The notes under the pieces were generated by a model. The model was given only the letters and a program-made list of their open reading frames with translations, did not search any database and was not told the DNA's origin. Below are positions 21,351-32,326 of a stretch of DNA of 64,000 nucleotides, in pieces. The DNA is from Xanthomonas sacchari (GTDB lineage Bacteria > Pseudomonadota > Gammaproteobacteria > Xanthomonadales > Xanthomonadaceae). Every line of letters starts with the position of its first letter. The stretch's first letter is position 1. The stretch is taken from contig NZ_CP100647.1 of assembly GCF_024266585.1 (NCBI RefSeq), positions 3,763,001-3,827,000 of the forward strand, written 5' to 3'. The position numbers were made by a program, and so were the translations under genes.

Positions 21351-21671
21351 TTACTTCTTGTCGCCACCGGCAATGCCGGTGATCTCGATTTCGGTGTAGT
21401 GCTGCCGATGACCCTGACGCTTCATGTGGTGCTTGCGGCGGCGGAACTTGATGATGCGCACCTTGTCGGCGCGGCCGTGAGCCACGACCTTGGCGGTGAC
21501 GGCGGCGCCCTTCAGCGCGTCGCCGATCTTGATGCCGTCGCTGTCGCCCAGCATCAGGATGTTGTCGAACGTGATCTCGTTGCCGGCTTCGACTTCGAGC
21601 TTTTCCACGCGGAGCGTTTCGCCCTGCGCGACGCGGTATTGCTTACCGCCGGTGACCAGTACTGCGTACAT
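21351..21671 (-). CDS. rplU: 50S ribosomal protein L21
   Basis: Predicted 106 aa, beginning [18 protein letters not shown] and including [16 protein letters not shown] near the C-terminus, both typical of L21. The ATG at 21671 has AGAGGAAG about 7 nt upstream; the longer frame from 21953 is rejected. It is first gene of rplU-rpmA. Confidence 0.98.
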   Translation of the reverse strand: MYAVLVTGGKQYRVAQGETLRVEKLEVEAGNEITFDNILMLGDSDGIKIGDALKGAAVTAKVVAHGRADKVRIIKFRRRKHHMKRQGHRQHYTEIEITGIAGGDKK

Positions 21672-21737
21672 GACCAGACTTCCTCTGTAGTTATTGTGGT
21701 CGTTCCCGTCGTGCCGTTTCGGGCAGACAGGAGCGGG

Positions 21738-21767
21738 ATTGTAAGCCGCCGCGCGCGGCAGGGTCAA
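21738..21767 (-). promoter_or_regulatory. rplU promoter
   Basis: On the minus strand TTGACC (21762-21767) and TACAAT (21738-21743) are separated by 18 GC-rich bp. The leader would be about 60 nt. Confidence 0.7.
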
Positions 21768-21862
21768 GCCCACCCAGGCCCGGACTGTCAAGCCCCGCGG
21801 GCCGGCACGGCTGCCTGAACCAGCCAGCCGCCGCTGCCCGGCGGTGCTGGGATCTGCGGCAA

Positions 21863-21891
21863 TTGCCCCCACCTGACAAGCTGGGTACGCT
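21863..21891 (+). promoter_or_regulatory. candidate uvrA promoter
   Basis: TTGCCC (21863-21868) and TACGCT (21886-21891) are separated by 17 bp, with a leader of about 70 nt. No LexA-type palindrome was recognised nearby, so SOS control is not supported by eye. Confidence 0.45.
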
Positions 21892-21967
21892 GATCGATTG
21901 CCGTCCCCTTTCCGCCCCCACACTGGCCAGCGGCACCGCCGCGGCCGGCACACTCCGGAATCTCTTC

Positions 21968-24966
<2,999 letters not shown>

Positions 24967-24967
<1 letters not shown>

Positions 24968-25374
24968 TGAGCAGCGAACACAAGACCCTGGCGCGCATCC
25001 CGATCAGCGTGCGCTGGCGCGACATGGACAGCATGGGCCACGTCAACAACGCCAAGTACATCTCCTACCTGGAAGAGGCGCGGGTGCGCTGGATGCTCGG
25101 CGTGGACGGCGTGTCCATGCGCGACCGCATCGCGCCGGTGGTGGCGGCGACCAACGTCAACTACCGCGCGCCGATCGTGTGGCCCAACGACATCCTGGTC
25201 GAACTGTTCGTCGAGCGCCTGGGCACCAGCAGCATCACCATCGGCCACCGCATCGTCGACCAGCAGGACGAGGGCAAGCTGTACTCCGACGGCAACGTGG
25301 TGGTGGTGTGGATGGATACCCAGACCGGCAAGAGCGCGCCGCTGCCGGACGCCGTGCGCAAGGCGTCGAGCTGA
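24967..25374 (+). CDS. 4HBT hotdog-fold acyl-CoA thioesterase
   Basis: Predicted 135 aa. The pattern VRWRDMDSMGHVNNAKYISY at 15-34 is the YbgC/FcbC-type active-site segment, in which an Asp acts in thioester hydrolysis. The start overlaps the uvrA stop by one base (TGATG), so it is translationally coupled, although no functional link to repair is known. The substrate acyl-CoA is not identifiable. Confidence 0.85.
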
Positions 25375-25488
25375 CGCCTGCGGGCAAGGGCCAGGGGCGA
25401 GGGCGCCCGCCGCGCCGGCGTACCCGCCACTGGCCGGCCCCCACGCCAACGGACGCCGGCCACGGCCGGCACCCTGCCAAGGACCGCC

Positions 25489-26214
25489 ATGCTCCATCGC
25501 ACCGAACTGCGCGACCTGCTGCCCGGCATGGTCGCGTTTCCCCGCGACGTCTTCCCCGTCGACCAGGACTGGCTCGGCCAGCACCTGCTGCCGCTGCTGC
25601 AGATCGACCTGGGCGTGCTGCGGCCGGAACTGGCCGGCTGCGCGCCGACCCTGCTGTGCCCGATCGAACCCTACGAGGGCTGCATCGGCGACGAGACCAG
25701 CGCGCACCACAACGCGTTCACCGGCAGCAACTGGATCGCCTTCGAACTGAGCGCCGACAACCGCATGCGTTTTCTCGGCAATCCCGGCTACTTCCTCGGC
25801 GACCAGACCGAGGACGCCGACGCGCGGGAGCACATCGCACAGATGCGCGAGCGCTATGCGAAGGCGCGCGACGACCATGCCGCGCATGGCCGGCTGGCCA
25901 GCGGCTCGGCCTACGCCCCGGGCACCGTCATCGAACACGCCTACCTGGATACGCTGGGCGGCCAGATCGGGTACGGCAACTGGGTGGTAACGGCACCGAT
26001 CCCGTCGGCCTTCGCGCTGACGTTCACCGATGCGGCGCAGGATCGGCACGCAGCGGACGATGCGGAGCGAGTGGTCATCACGCGCGACGGCAACCCGTTC
26101 CTCGCCGTGGCCGAGGTCGCCGGCTACAACTGGTGCGCCGCTGGCGCCGACGCGATCGTGATGCTGTACGAGCCGCACAGCCGCACCGTGCTGTTCTCGT
26201 ACGACTGGACCTAA
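25489..26214 (+). CDS. hypothetical protein
   Basis: Predicted 241 aa from an ATG with AAGGA 8 nt upstream. No signal peptide or membrane segment is seen. The protein is acidic and rich in Trp, Tyr and Asp/Asn. Notable segments are PIEPYEGCIGDETSAHHNAF (about 58-77), NRMRFLGNPGYFLGDQTED (about 90-108) and EVAGYNWCAAGADAIVMLYE near the C-terminus. I do not recognise a family. It stands alone, with 114 bp upstream and a convergent copper-chaperone gene downstream. Confidence 0.7.
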   Translation: MLHRTELRDLLPGMVAFPRDVFPVDQDWLGQHLLPLLQIDLGVLRPELAGCAPTLLCPIEPYEGCIGDETSAHHNAFTGSNWIAFELSADNRMRFLGNPGYFLGDQTEDADAREHIAQMRERYAKARDDHAAHGRLASGSAYAPGTVIEHAYLDTLGGQIGYGNWVVTAPIPSAFALTFTDAAQDRHAADDAERVVITRDGNPFLAVAEVAGYNWCAAGADAIVMLYEPHSRTVLFSYDWT

Positions 26215-26364
26215 GCGCGCGGCGCCACCGCAGAGCACGCTGCGGCGGAGACACCCGATTTCGCCGTGGCGCCTGACCGCCCCATCGCTGGCGTTTGCCG
26301 CGGCCCGGCGCGACAGGTCGTGCGCCGCTCCTGCGGCAGGCTCGCCTCGTGACGCGAGGCTGCC

Positions 26365-26811
26365 TTACATCGCCTGCTTGCGCACGGTCAGCGTCGCATC
26401 GACCTTGCCGCCACCGTCCAGCTGCAGTTGCAGCGGCAAGGCCTGGCCTTCGGTCAGCGCGCCTTTGCCCTGCATCAGCATCAGGTGCATGCCGCCGGGC
26501 TTGAGTTCGACGCGCGCGCCGGGAGCCAGCGGCACACGCTCGACCGCGCGCATCCGGCTGACGCCGGCCACCAGCGTGGTCTCGTGCAGCGACACATCGC
26601 CGAAGCGGGGGCTGCTGGCACCGATGACCGCCACCGCCTTGCCGCACCCGTTATGGAGCGTGCCGTAGCCGGCGGTCATCGGCATCGCCGGATTCGGCGG
26701 CAGCCGCGCCCAGCCCTGCTCCAGGGTCACGCAGGCCGGTTCGGCGGCCGACGCCGAGGCGGCGGCCGCGCACATTACGCACAGTACGCCAGCGAATGGT
26801 TTGGTTATCAT
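26365..26811 (-). CDS. periplasmic copper chaperone PCu(A)C
   Basis: Predicted 148 aa with a signal peptide (FAGVLCVMCAAAASASA). The Cu(I)-binding motif H-x10-M-x21-H-x-M is present exactly: His of SLHETTL, Met of SRMRAV, and His/Met of GGMHLM. Such proteins deliver copper to the CuA or CuB site of terminal oxidases, so a link to the cyo oxidase is possible but indirect. No Sco gene is adjacent. The ATG at 26811 is chosen since it starts the signal peptide. It is divergent from the enoyl-CoA hydratase gene, 34 bp apart. Confidence 0.88.
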   Translation of the reverse strand: MITKPFAGVLCVMCAAAASASAAEPACVTLEQGWARLPPNPAMPMTAGYGTLHNGCGKAVAVIGASSPRFGDVSLHETTLVAGVSRMRAVERVPLAPGARVELKPGGMHLMLMQGKGALTEGQALPLQLQLDGGGKVDATLTVRKQAM

Positions 26812-26845
26812 CGCCGAGATTCCTTCTTCCAGAGCAGACCGCAGC

Positions 26846-27625
26846 ATGACGACGCTCATCGACGTGATCAACCACGGCCCCATCCGCGAACTGCGCCTGG
26901 CGCGCCCGCCGGTCAACGCGCTGGACACCGCCCTGTGCGGACAGCTGATCCAGGCCGTCGAACAGGCCAGCGCCGAGGGCGCGCACGGCATCGTGCTGTC
27001 GGGCAATGAACGCCTCTTCTCCGCCGGCATGGACGTGCCGCACCTGCTCGGCCACGGCGACGACCGCGCCAAGCTGCTCGGCAGCTGGCAGCAGTTCTTC
27101 GGCGCGGCGCGCGCGCTGGCCGCCAGCCCGATCCCGGTGGTGGCGGCGCTGACCGGCCACGCCCCGGCCGGCGGCTGCGTGCTGGCGCTGTGCTGCGACT
27201 ACCGGGTGATGGCGCGCAGCCCCGAGCCGGCGCGCCCGGTCACCATCGGACTCAACGAGACCCAGGTCGGCCTGGTCGCCCCGGAGGGCATCCAGCGCCT
27301 GCTGCGGCGGGTGGTCGGTGCGCACCGCGCCGAGCGCCTGCTGATCGGCGGCGACCTGGTCAGTGCCGAGCGCGCGCTGGAGATCGGCCTGGTCGACGAA
27401 CTGGTCGACGCCGACCTGGTGGTGGCGCGCGCGCTGGCCTGGCTGCTGGACCTGCTGAAGCGGCCGCGGCAGCCGATGCTGCAGACCCGCGCCATCGCCC
27501 GCACCGACCTGCGCGCGGCGCTGGCCGACGAGCACATCGGGCTGGAGCGGCTGATCGACGACTGGCAGGCGCCGGACACCCAGGCCGCGTTGCGCGCGCT
27601 GGCGGCGCGGCTGGGCAAGGGCTGA
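26846..27625 (+). CDS. enoyl-CoA hydratase/isomerase family protein
   Basis: Predicted 259-aa crotonase-fold protein. The oxyanion-hole segments are LFSAGMDVPHLL (about 56-67) and ALTGHAPAGGCVLALCCDYR (about 100-119), followed by the Glu-containing NETQVGLVAPEG. The reaction (hydration or isomerisation of an acyl-CoA) is inferred from family only. The ATG at 26846 is chosen over 26801 because the family N-terminus begins there. It is followed by tesB on the same strand after 54 bp, giving a small acyl-CoA group. Confidence 0.88.
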   Translation: MTTLIDVINHGPIRELRLARPPVNALDTALCGQLIQAVEQASAEGAHGIVLSGNERLFSAGMDVPHLLGHGDDRAKLLGSWQQFFGAARALAASPIPVVAALTGHAPAGGCVLALCCDYRVMARSPEPARPVTIGLNETQVGLVAPEGIQRLLRRVVGAHRAERLLIGGDLVSAERALEIGLVDELVDADLVVARALAWLLDLLKRPRQPMLQTRAIARTDLRAALADEHIGLERLIDDWQAPDTQAALRALAARLGKG

Positions 27626-27679
27626 GCGGCGCGGACGGCCCGGTATACTGGGCACACGTCCGTCGCCAGGCCTCGCCTC

Positions 27680-28588
27680 TTGTCCGCCAAGCCCGCCCCC
27701 GTCGTGTCCGAACTGATCGAACTGCTGTCGCTGGAGCGGCTGGAGGACAACCTGTTTCGCGGCCAGAGCCGCGATATCGGCACCAAGTACGTGTTCGGCG
27801 GCCAGGTGCTGGGCCAGGCGCTGTCGGCGGCGCAGGCCACGGTGGAGAACGCGCGCCGCGTGCACTCGCTGCACGCCTACTTCCTGCGCGCCGGCAACAT
27901 CGACCACCCCATCGTCTACGACGTGGACCGCACCCGCGACGGCGGCAGCTTCTCGGTGCGGCGGGTCACCGCGATCCAGCACGGCAAGGTGATCTTCTTC
28001 TGCGCGGCCTCGTTCCAGGAACAGGAAGACGGCGCCACCCACCAGCTGAAGATGCCGGAAGTGCCGCAGCCGGAAGACATCGAGCCGACCCCGGCGGCAC
28101 GCCCGGAAGTGCTGGCGACGCTGCCGACCAAGGTGCAGCGCTGGCTCTCGCGCGGCGGCCCGTTCGAGTTCCGCCACGTGTATCCGCGCGACGAGCTGAA
28201 CCCGCCCAAGCGCCCGCCGTTCCAGCAGATGTGGCTGCGCCTGAGCGAGCCGGTCGGCGATGCGCCGGAACTGCACCAGGCACTGCTCGCCTACGCCTCG
28301 GACTTCCACCTGCTCGGCACCGCCACCTTCCCGCACGGCATCAGCTACTACACGCCGAACGTGCAGATGGCCTCGCTCGACCATGCGCTGTGGTTCCACC
28401 GCCCGTTCCGCGCCGACGACTGGCTGCTGTATTCGCTGGACAGCCCCAGCGCGCAGGGTGCGCGCGGCCTGGCGCGCGGGCAGTTCTTCACCCGTGACGG
28501 CACCCTGGTCGCCAGTACCGCGCAGGAAGGCCTGATCCGCGTGGTCCCCGACGCCGGCGCCGCGGCGCAGGTTCCGGCGAAAAGCTGA
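27680..28588 (+). CDS. tesB: acyl-CoA thioesterase II
   Basis: Predicted 302-aa double-hotdog thioesterase that hydrolyses medium- and long-chain acyl-CoA. The start is TTG (MSAKPAPVVSELIELLSLER). TesB signatures are LEDNLFRGQSRD, VFGGQVLGQAL, YASDFHLLG (catalytic Asp) and the C-terminal AQEGLIRV with Gln. The next gene follows after 11 bp. Confidence 0.94.
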   Translation: MSAKPAPVVSELIELLSLERLEDNLFRGQSRDIGTKYVFGGQVLGQALSAAQATVENARRVHSLHAYFLRAGNIDHPIVYDVDRTRDGGSFSVRRVTAIQHGKVIFFCAASFQEQEDGATHQLKMPEVPQPEDIEPTPAARPEVLATLPTKVQRWLSRGGPFEFRHVYPRDELNPPKRPPFQQMWLRLSEPVGDAPELHQALLAYASDFHLLGTATFPHGISYYTPNVQMASLDHALWFHRPFRADDWLLYSLDSPSAQGARGLARGQFFTRDGTLVASTAQEGLIRVVPDAGAAAQVPAKS

Positions 28589-28599
28589 GGGCACCCCGC

Positions 28600-29121
28600 A
28601 TGCGTCAGATCTTCAGCAGCCAGCGCGTGGAAACCGCCGAAGGCGTGGCCGCACTGCTGCGCGCAGCCGGCATCGCGGTGCGGCTGAGCAACGGCCGCTC
28701 CTACCGCAGCCGCCGCAGCGGCCAGTTCAGCTATCTCGATCCGGTGGCGGCAAAGGCGCAGCCCACGGTGTGGGTGGTGCACGCCAACGACCAGCCACGC
28801 GCGCGCGAACTGCTGCGCGAAGCCGGGCTGCTCGACAGTACCCGGCGCGATCCGGAACAGGGCCGCGCGCCGTACTTGAACGAGTTCCGCTCGCAGGTGG
28901 AAGCGGACAGCGGCAAGCGCTGGGCCTGGCGCATCCGCATCGCCCTGCTGCTGGCGATCGCTGCGGTGGCGCTGGTCACGGTGCTGCGCCATCGCGACAA
29001 CCGCGGACCGAACGCCGCCCCCGCCGCGGCGCCCGCGACGCAGCCGGCCTCGCCTCCGGCGCAAGACACCGGCAGCGACGAAGTGCGCGTGCGCGTGCAA
29101 CCGGCGCCGCGCGGCAACTGA
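28600..29121 (+). CDS. DUF2007-like membrane-anchored protein
   Basis: Predicted 173 aa. The N-terminal 80 residues (VETAEGVAALLRAAGIAVRL; VVHANDQPRARELLREAGLL) have the DUF2007 pattern, probably a small ligand- or protein-binding fold. A single transmembrane helix lies at about 110-127 (IRIALLLAIAAVALVTVL), followed by an Ala/Pro-rich tail. Relatives in xanthomonads carry the vague name pathogenicity-like protein; function unknown. It is coupled to tesB by an 11-bp gap. Confidence 0.7.
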   Translation: MRQIFSSQRVETAEGVAALLRAAGIAVRLSNGRSYRSRRSGQFSYLDPVAAKAQPTVWVVHANDQPRARELLREAGLLDSTRRDPEQGRAPYLNEFRSQVEADSGKRWAWRIRIALLLAIAAVALVTVLRHRDNRGPNAAPAAAPATQPASPPAQDTGSDEVRVRVQPAPRGN

Positions 29122-29227
29122 GGACATTGCGCGCGGCGCCCTGTCGCGTGCATCGGCTGTGGCATTGCGCTTGCTGCTGCAGGTTTCCTGCATGTCTGCG
29201 CCACACAGCGCGCGACACCTCACTGCT

Positions 29228-29258
29228 GTGCTGTCGCGACGCCACGTCGCGACAGCAC
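29228..29258. repeat. perfect 13-bp inverted repeat
   Basis: GTGCTGTCGCGAC, a 5-nt centre, then GTCGCGACAGCAC. There is no T-tract. It lies between the convergent 28600 and 29362 genes and could be a terminator-like hairpin or a binding site. Confidence 0.6.
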
Positions 29259-29280
29259 GTACCTCCCGCGTCTCCCACGG

Positions 29281-29313
29281 CAAAACGCCCCTGCACCTTG
29301 CGGTACAGGGGCG
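29281..29313 (-). terminator. terminator of the EF-hand gene
   Basis: On the minus strand an imperfect stem (CGCCCCTG/CAGGGGCG plus ACC/GGT) is followed by TTTTG, about 50 nt after the stop. Confidence 0.7.
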
Positions 29314-29361
29314 CGGTCGATCGGCGCCTTGATGCAGTGAAGCGGTGCTGCGGCGGCTGAC

Positions 29362-29955
29362 TCAGTTGCTGTCCGGCGCCGGCATCGGCGGCGGCGCGTC
29401 GCCGCCGCGCGGACCGCCCGGGCGATGCGCCCAGCGCTTGACCTGCGCCGCATCGAACTCGGCGCGACTGAGCATGCCGTCCTTGTTGGTATCGGCCGCG
29501 GCGAACCAGGCATCGCGATGCTGCTTGGCGCGCAGCTCGAAGTCGGCACGGTCGATGTAGCCGTCCTTGTTCACGTCCATCTTGTCGAAGCGCGCGGCGA
29601 GCCTGGGATCGGCCTGCGCTTCGGCGCGGCTGATGCGGCCGTCCTTGTTGGTGTCCAGCTTGGCCATCATCGCGCCGGGCACGCCGTGTTCGCCCGGGCC
29701 GCCGTGGCGGCCGTGCCGCGGCCACTCGTCGCGGCTGAGCTTGCCGTCGTGGTTCTTGTCCAGCGCATCGAAATGCGCGGCCAGGCGCGGATCGGCGGCG
29801 GCTTCGCTGCGGTCAATGACGCCATCGCCGTTCTTGTCGAGCGCGGCGATGCCGCCGGCAGCGGCTGGCGCGGCGGGATCGGCCGGCGGCGGCGGAACGG
29901 CGTAGGCGGCACCGGACAGCACGGCCAGGGCGAGCAGCGGGTTGCGATACTTCAT
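29362..29955 (-). CDS. secreted EF-hand calcium-binding protein
   Basis: Predicted 197 aa with an N-terminal signal peptide (LLALAVLSGAAYA). Five EF-hand loops start at residues 40 (DKNGDGVIDRSE), 66 (DKNHDGKLSRDE), 101 (DTNKDGRISRAE), 127 (DVNKDGYIDRAD) and 155 (DTNKDGMLSRAE), each with the expected Asp/Asn/Gly/Glu pattern except Asp at the last position of the fourth. It is likely a periplasmic Ca2+ sensor or buffer. The C-terminus is Gly/Pro-rich. No partner gene is adjacent. Confidence 0.9.
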   Translation of the reverse strand: MKYRNPLLALAVLSGAAYAVPPPPADPAAPAAAGGIAALDKNGDGVIDRSEAAADPRLAAHFDALDKNHDGKLSRDEWPRHGRHGGPGEHGVPGAMMAKLDTNKDGRISRAEAQADPRLAARFDKMDVNKDGYIDRADFELRAKQHRDAWFAAADTNKDGMLSRAEFDAAQVKRWAHRPGGPRGGDAPPPMPAPDSN

Positions 29956-30152
29956 GGGTCACTCCCTGAGGATGATGAGGAACCTGCCGCAACGGCAGGC
30001 GTCGGCGCGATGGGCGGCCCGAACAGCGGACCGGCGCAGCGCGCCTTCCCTGCAGACAACGCCTCGTCGCCGCCACGGTTGACCCGCGACCTGACCTGTT
30101 CATGGAGGGGACAGTCGCGGCCCCTGCGATGGCGAAGCGCTATGCTCGGCGC

Positions 30153-30917
30153 ATGGCCATCCATTCCGACGCCAGCGACGACCTGCGGCTGTTCCAGACC
30201 GGCCAGCACGCGTGCGGCTATTGGCCGGAGCGGCAGGCCCGCGACCTGGTGCTGGACCCGCACGATCCGCGCCTGGGCGCACTGTATCCGCTGGCGTTGA
30301 GCTGGGGCTTCCGCCGTTCCGGCGACCTGGTCTATCGCCCGCACTGCGACCACTGCCGCGCCTGCGTGGCGGTGCGCATTCCGGTCGAGGACTTCGTGCC
30401 CGATCGCAGCCAGCGCCGCTGCCTGGCGCGCAATGCCGACATCGAGGTGCGCATCGTCGCCGCCGAGCGCAACGAGGAACAGTTGGCGCTGTACCAGCGC
30501 TACCTGCGCCATCGCCATCCCGGCGGCGGCATGGACGATCACGGCGCGCACGAGTTCGACCAGTTCCTGATCGGCCGCTGGTCGCATGGGCGTTTCCTGG
30601 AACTGCGCCAGCGCATGCCGGACGGACGCCGCGGGCCGCTGCTGGCGGTGGCGGTCACCGACATCACCGCGCAGGCGCTGTCGGCGGTCTATACCTTCTA
30701 CGATCCGGAGGCCAGCGCGCGCGGCCTGGGCACGCTGGCGATCCTGCAGCAGCTCGCCTGGGCCCGGCGCGAGGGTCTGCGCCACCTGTACCTGGGCTAC
30801 TGGATCCGCGGCCACCAGAAGATGGACTACAAGCGCCGCTTCCGGCCGCTGCAGGCCTACGACGGCCGCCACTGGCGCGACTTCGACGCCCATCCCGAAC
30901 ACGGCGATCGCGATTGA
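30153..30917 (+). CDS. bpt: aspartate/glutamate leucyltransferase (N-end rule)
   Basis: Predicted 254 aa. It transfers Leu from Leu-tRNA to proteins with N-terminal Asp or Glu, marking them for ClpAP. Signatures are [20 protein letters not shown], the Cys-rich [17 protein letters not shown], and the C-terminal [20 protein letters not shown]. The ATG at 30153 is preferred; upstream in-frame ATGs lack support. A decayed copy of its 3' end lies about 300 bp downstream. Confidence 0.92.
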   Translation: MAIHSDASDDLRLFQTGQHACGYWPERQARDLVLDPHDPRLGALYPLALSWGFRRSGDLVYRPHCDHCRACVAVRIPVEDFVPDRSQRRCLARNADIEVRIVAAERNEEQLALYQRYLRHRHPGGGMDDHGAHEFDQFLIGRWSHGRFLELRQRMPDGRRGPLLAVAVTDITAQALSAVYTFYDPEASARGLGTLAILQQLAWARREGLRHLYLGYWIRGHQKMDYKRRFRPLQAYDGRHWRDFDAHPEHGDRD

Positions 30918-31363
30918 CCCAGTAGCGTGCACGACCTTCGCAAAGCGCGAGGCGTCCACAAAACCCGGCCACAGGGCCGCGGGATTCGCGACCGCCGGAA
31001 GACCGCAATACAGATGCGGCGGCATTGCCCTGCAAGGCGATGGAGTGCCACGGCCGCGCCTTCAGTACGCCACCGGACCGCGACGTCGCGATTGTTCGAT
31101 CGGCGCGCGCTATGTCGCAGCGAGCTCGACGTCTACGCAATGCGGTCGCCGCCCACGTTCGCGACCGCCTGAAGATCGAGCGCAGGCGGCGTCTCTGGCG
31201 AATCAAGGCGAATTGCCACCGCGGTTTCGGCATACGGCCCAAGCACTGCGACCGCGATTAACCCACTAATGTGCAGCATGTCCGGAATCTCCCGGACGTC
31301 TACAAAATACGCTAACCCCACGATTTACCCGGTGATATAAAGTGCGCAACACGCGGAATCATT
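30918..31363. other. gap between bpt and the biosynthetic cluster
   Basis: No intact gene is accepted here. It contains the bpt 3' remnant, a short inverted repeat GTCCGG/CCGGAC at 31280-31297, and an AT-rich segment with TATAAA at 31336-31341. The TATAAA may be a -10 for the cluster, although no good -35 is seen. Base composition drops towards AT near 31300. Confidence 0.5.
31170..31310 (+). pseudogene. decayed duplicate of the bpt 3' end and flank
   Basis: The sequence from about 31170 parallels the last 100 or so bases of bpt. AAGATCGAGCGCAGGCGGCG answers AAGATGGACTACAAGCGCCG, and CACTGCGACCGCGATTAACC answers CACGGCGATCGCGATTGACC. The match continues past the stop: the first 50 bases of the two flanks agree at 31 ungapped positions and end in a shared ACAAAA. 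No reading frame survives. It sits just upstream of the biosynthetic cluster. The upstream limit is approximate. Confidence 0.6.
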
Positions 31364-32326
31364 ATGTCCATCTCCCGCCAATCGCCCTCATTCACCGCAC
31401 CGCTTTCGCCGCCAATCATGATCGGTGGCGAAAATCGCTCAGGAACGACGCTACTCAGCATCCTGCTCGACTCGCACCCCGACCTGGTGGTCGGACCGGA
31501 GATCGACTTCATCGAACCCGAAAACCTCGGCCCCCATATTCTCGCAGTGTGCGAATTAATGGATTGCGGCGACCGGCGAGTGGCCGGCAACAGCAAGGAC
31601 ACCATCGATCCGGAATGGTACGACGGCATGCACTTCGTCATACAGTGCGAGCGTTTCGGCCTGCGCCGCGAAGATGTACGCGCTTTGATCGGCGGACTGA
31701 TGGCTGAACATGACAGCACGCTTTCCACGCTGGAAGAACGCTGCCTGGTCATCGAATCCATTGGCGAATTTCGCCGCAAGAACACCCAAAAGAAGCGCTG
31801 GGGATTAAAACTGCAACGCAAGATAAAGGATATCGAAACGTATTCAAGAATCTGGCCGAACGCGCACTTCATCCAGATTATCCGCGACGGTCGCGACCTG
31901 GCAGCCTCGCATCTCGGAACGGTCCCGGACTGGGGTTACCGAACGATTGCCGACGCGGCCCACGGTTGGCTCGAAGTCGTCACCGGGCCGCGCCATGGCG
32001 CGCCGCCAGGACGCTATCTGGAAATTCGCTACGAAGATCTCGTCACCCAGCCACGCGCGACCCTTGAACGGGTACTGCACTACCTTGGCGTCGCCTGGGA
32101 CGAGGCGATGCTTCACCACAGCGAGCAGGCGCATTCGCTGTTCGAGACGCCCTGGGGTCACCCCGCGGCAGCCGCGACGCGCAAACCCTTGTCCGCCTCG
32201 CGTCGCGGGCGCTATCTGCAGGATCTGACGCCTGACCAGATCGCAGCATTCGAACGTATCGCCGGGAAGGAACTGCTGAATCTCGGTTACGGCTTGAGCG
32301 CGCCGGAACCCGGCCGTACGCCATGA
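31364..32326 (+). CDS. sulfotransferase
   Basis: Predicted 320-aa PAPS-dependent sulfotransferase. The 5'-phosphosulfate loop is GGENRSGTTL at 21-30 and the 3'-phosphate motif is IIRDGRDLAAS at 172-182; WGLKL before it and the later EIRYEDLV are also typical. It transfers sulfate to a hydroxyl or amine of an unknown acceptor; no signal peptide, so cytoplasmic. The first half uses more AT-ending codons (GAATTAATGGATTGCGGC) than its neighbours, suggesting transfer. It is first gene of the five-gene cluster and overlaps the MFS gene by ATGA. Confidence 0.88.
   Translation: MSISRQSPSFTAPLSPPIMIGGENRSGTTLLSILLDSHPDLVVGPEIDFIEPENLGPHILAVCELMDCGDRRVAGNSKDTIDPEWYDGMHFVIQCERFGLRREDVRALIGGLMAEHDSTLSTLEERCLVIESIGEFRRKNTQKKRWGLKLQRKIKDIETYSRIWPNAHFIQIIRDGRDLAASHLGTVPDWGYRTIADAAHGWLEVVTGPRHGAPPGRYLEIRYEDLVTQPRATLERVLHYLGVAWDEAMLHHSEQAHSLFETPWGHPAAAATRKPLSASRRGRYLQDLTPDQIAAFERIAGKELLNLGYGLSAPEPGRTP

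Noticed and set aside
21768..21967. A LexA box for SOS control of uvrA.
   Set aside because: No palindrome matching known LexA patterns was seen in the upstream region.
31364..32326. The sulfotransferase as RaxST of the RaxX system.
   Set aside because: No raxX-like peptide or raxA/raxB transport genes are adjacent, and the neighbours are biosynthetic enzymes.
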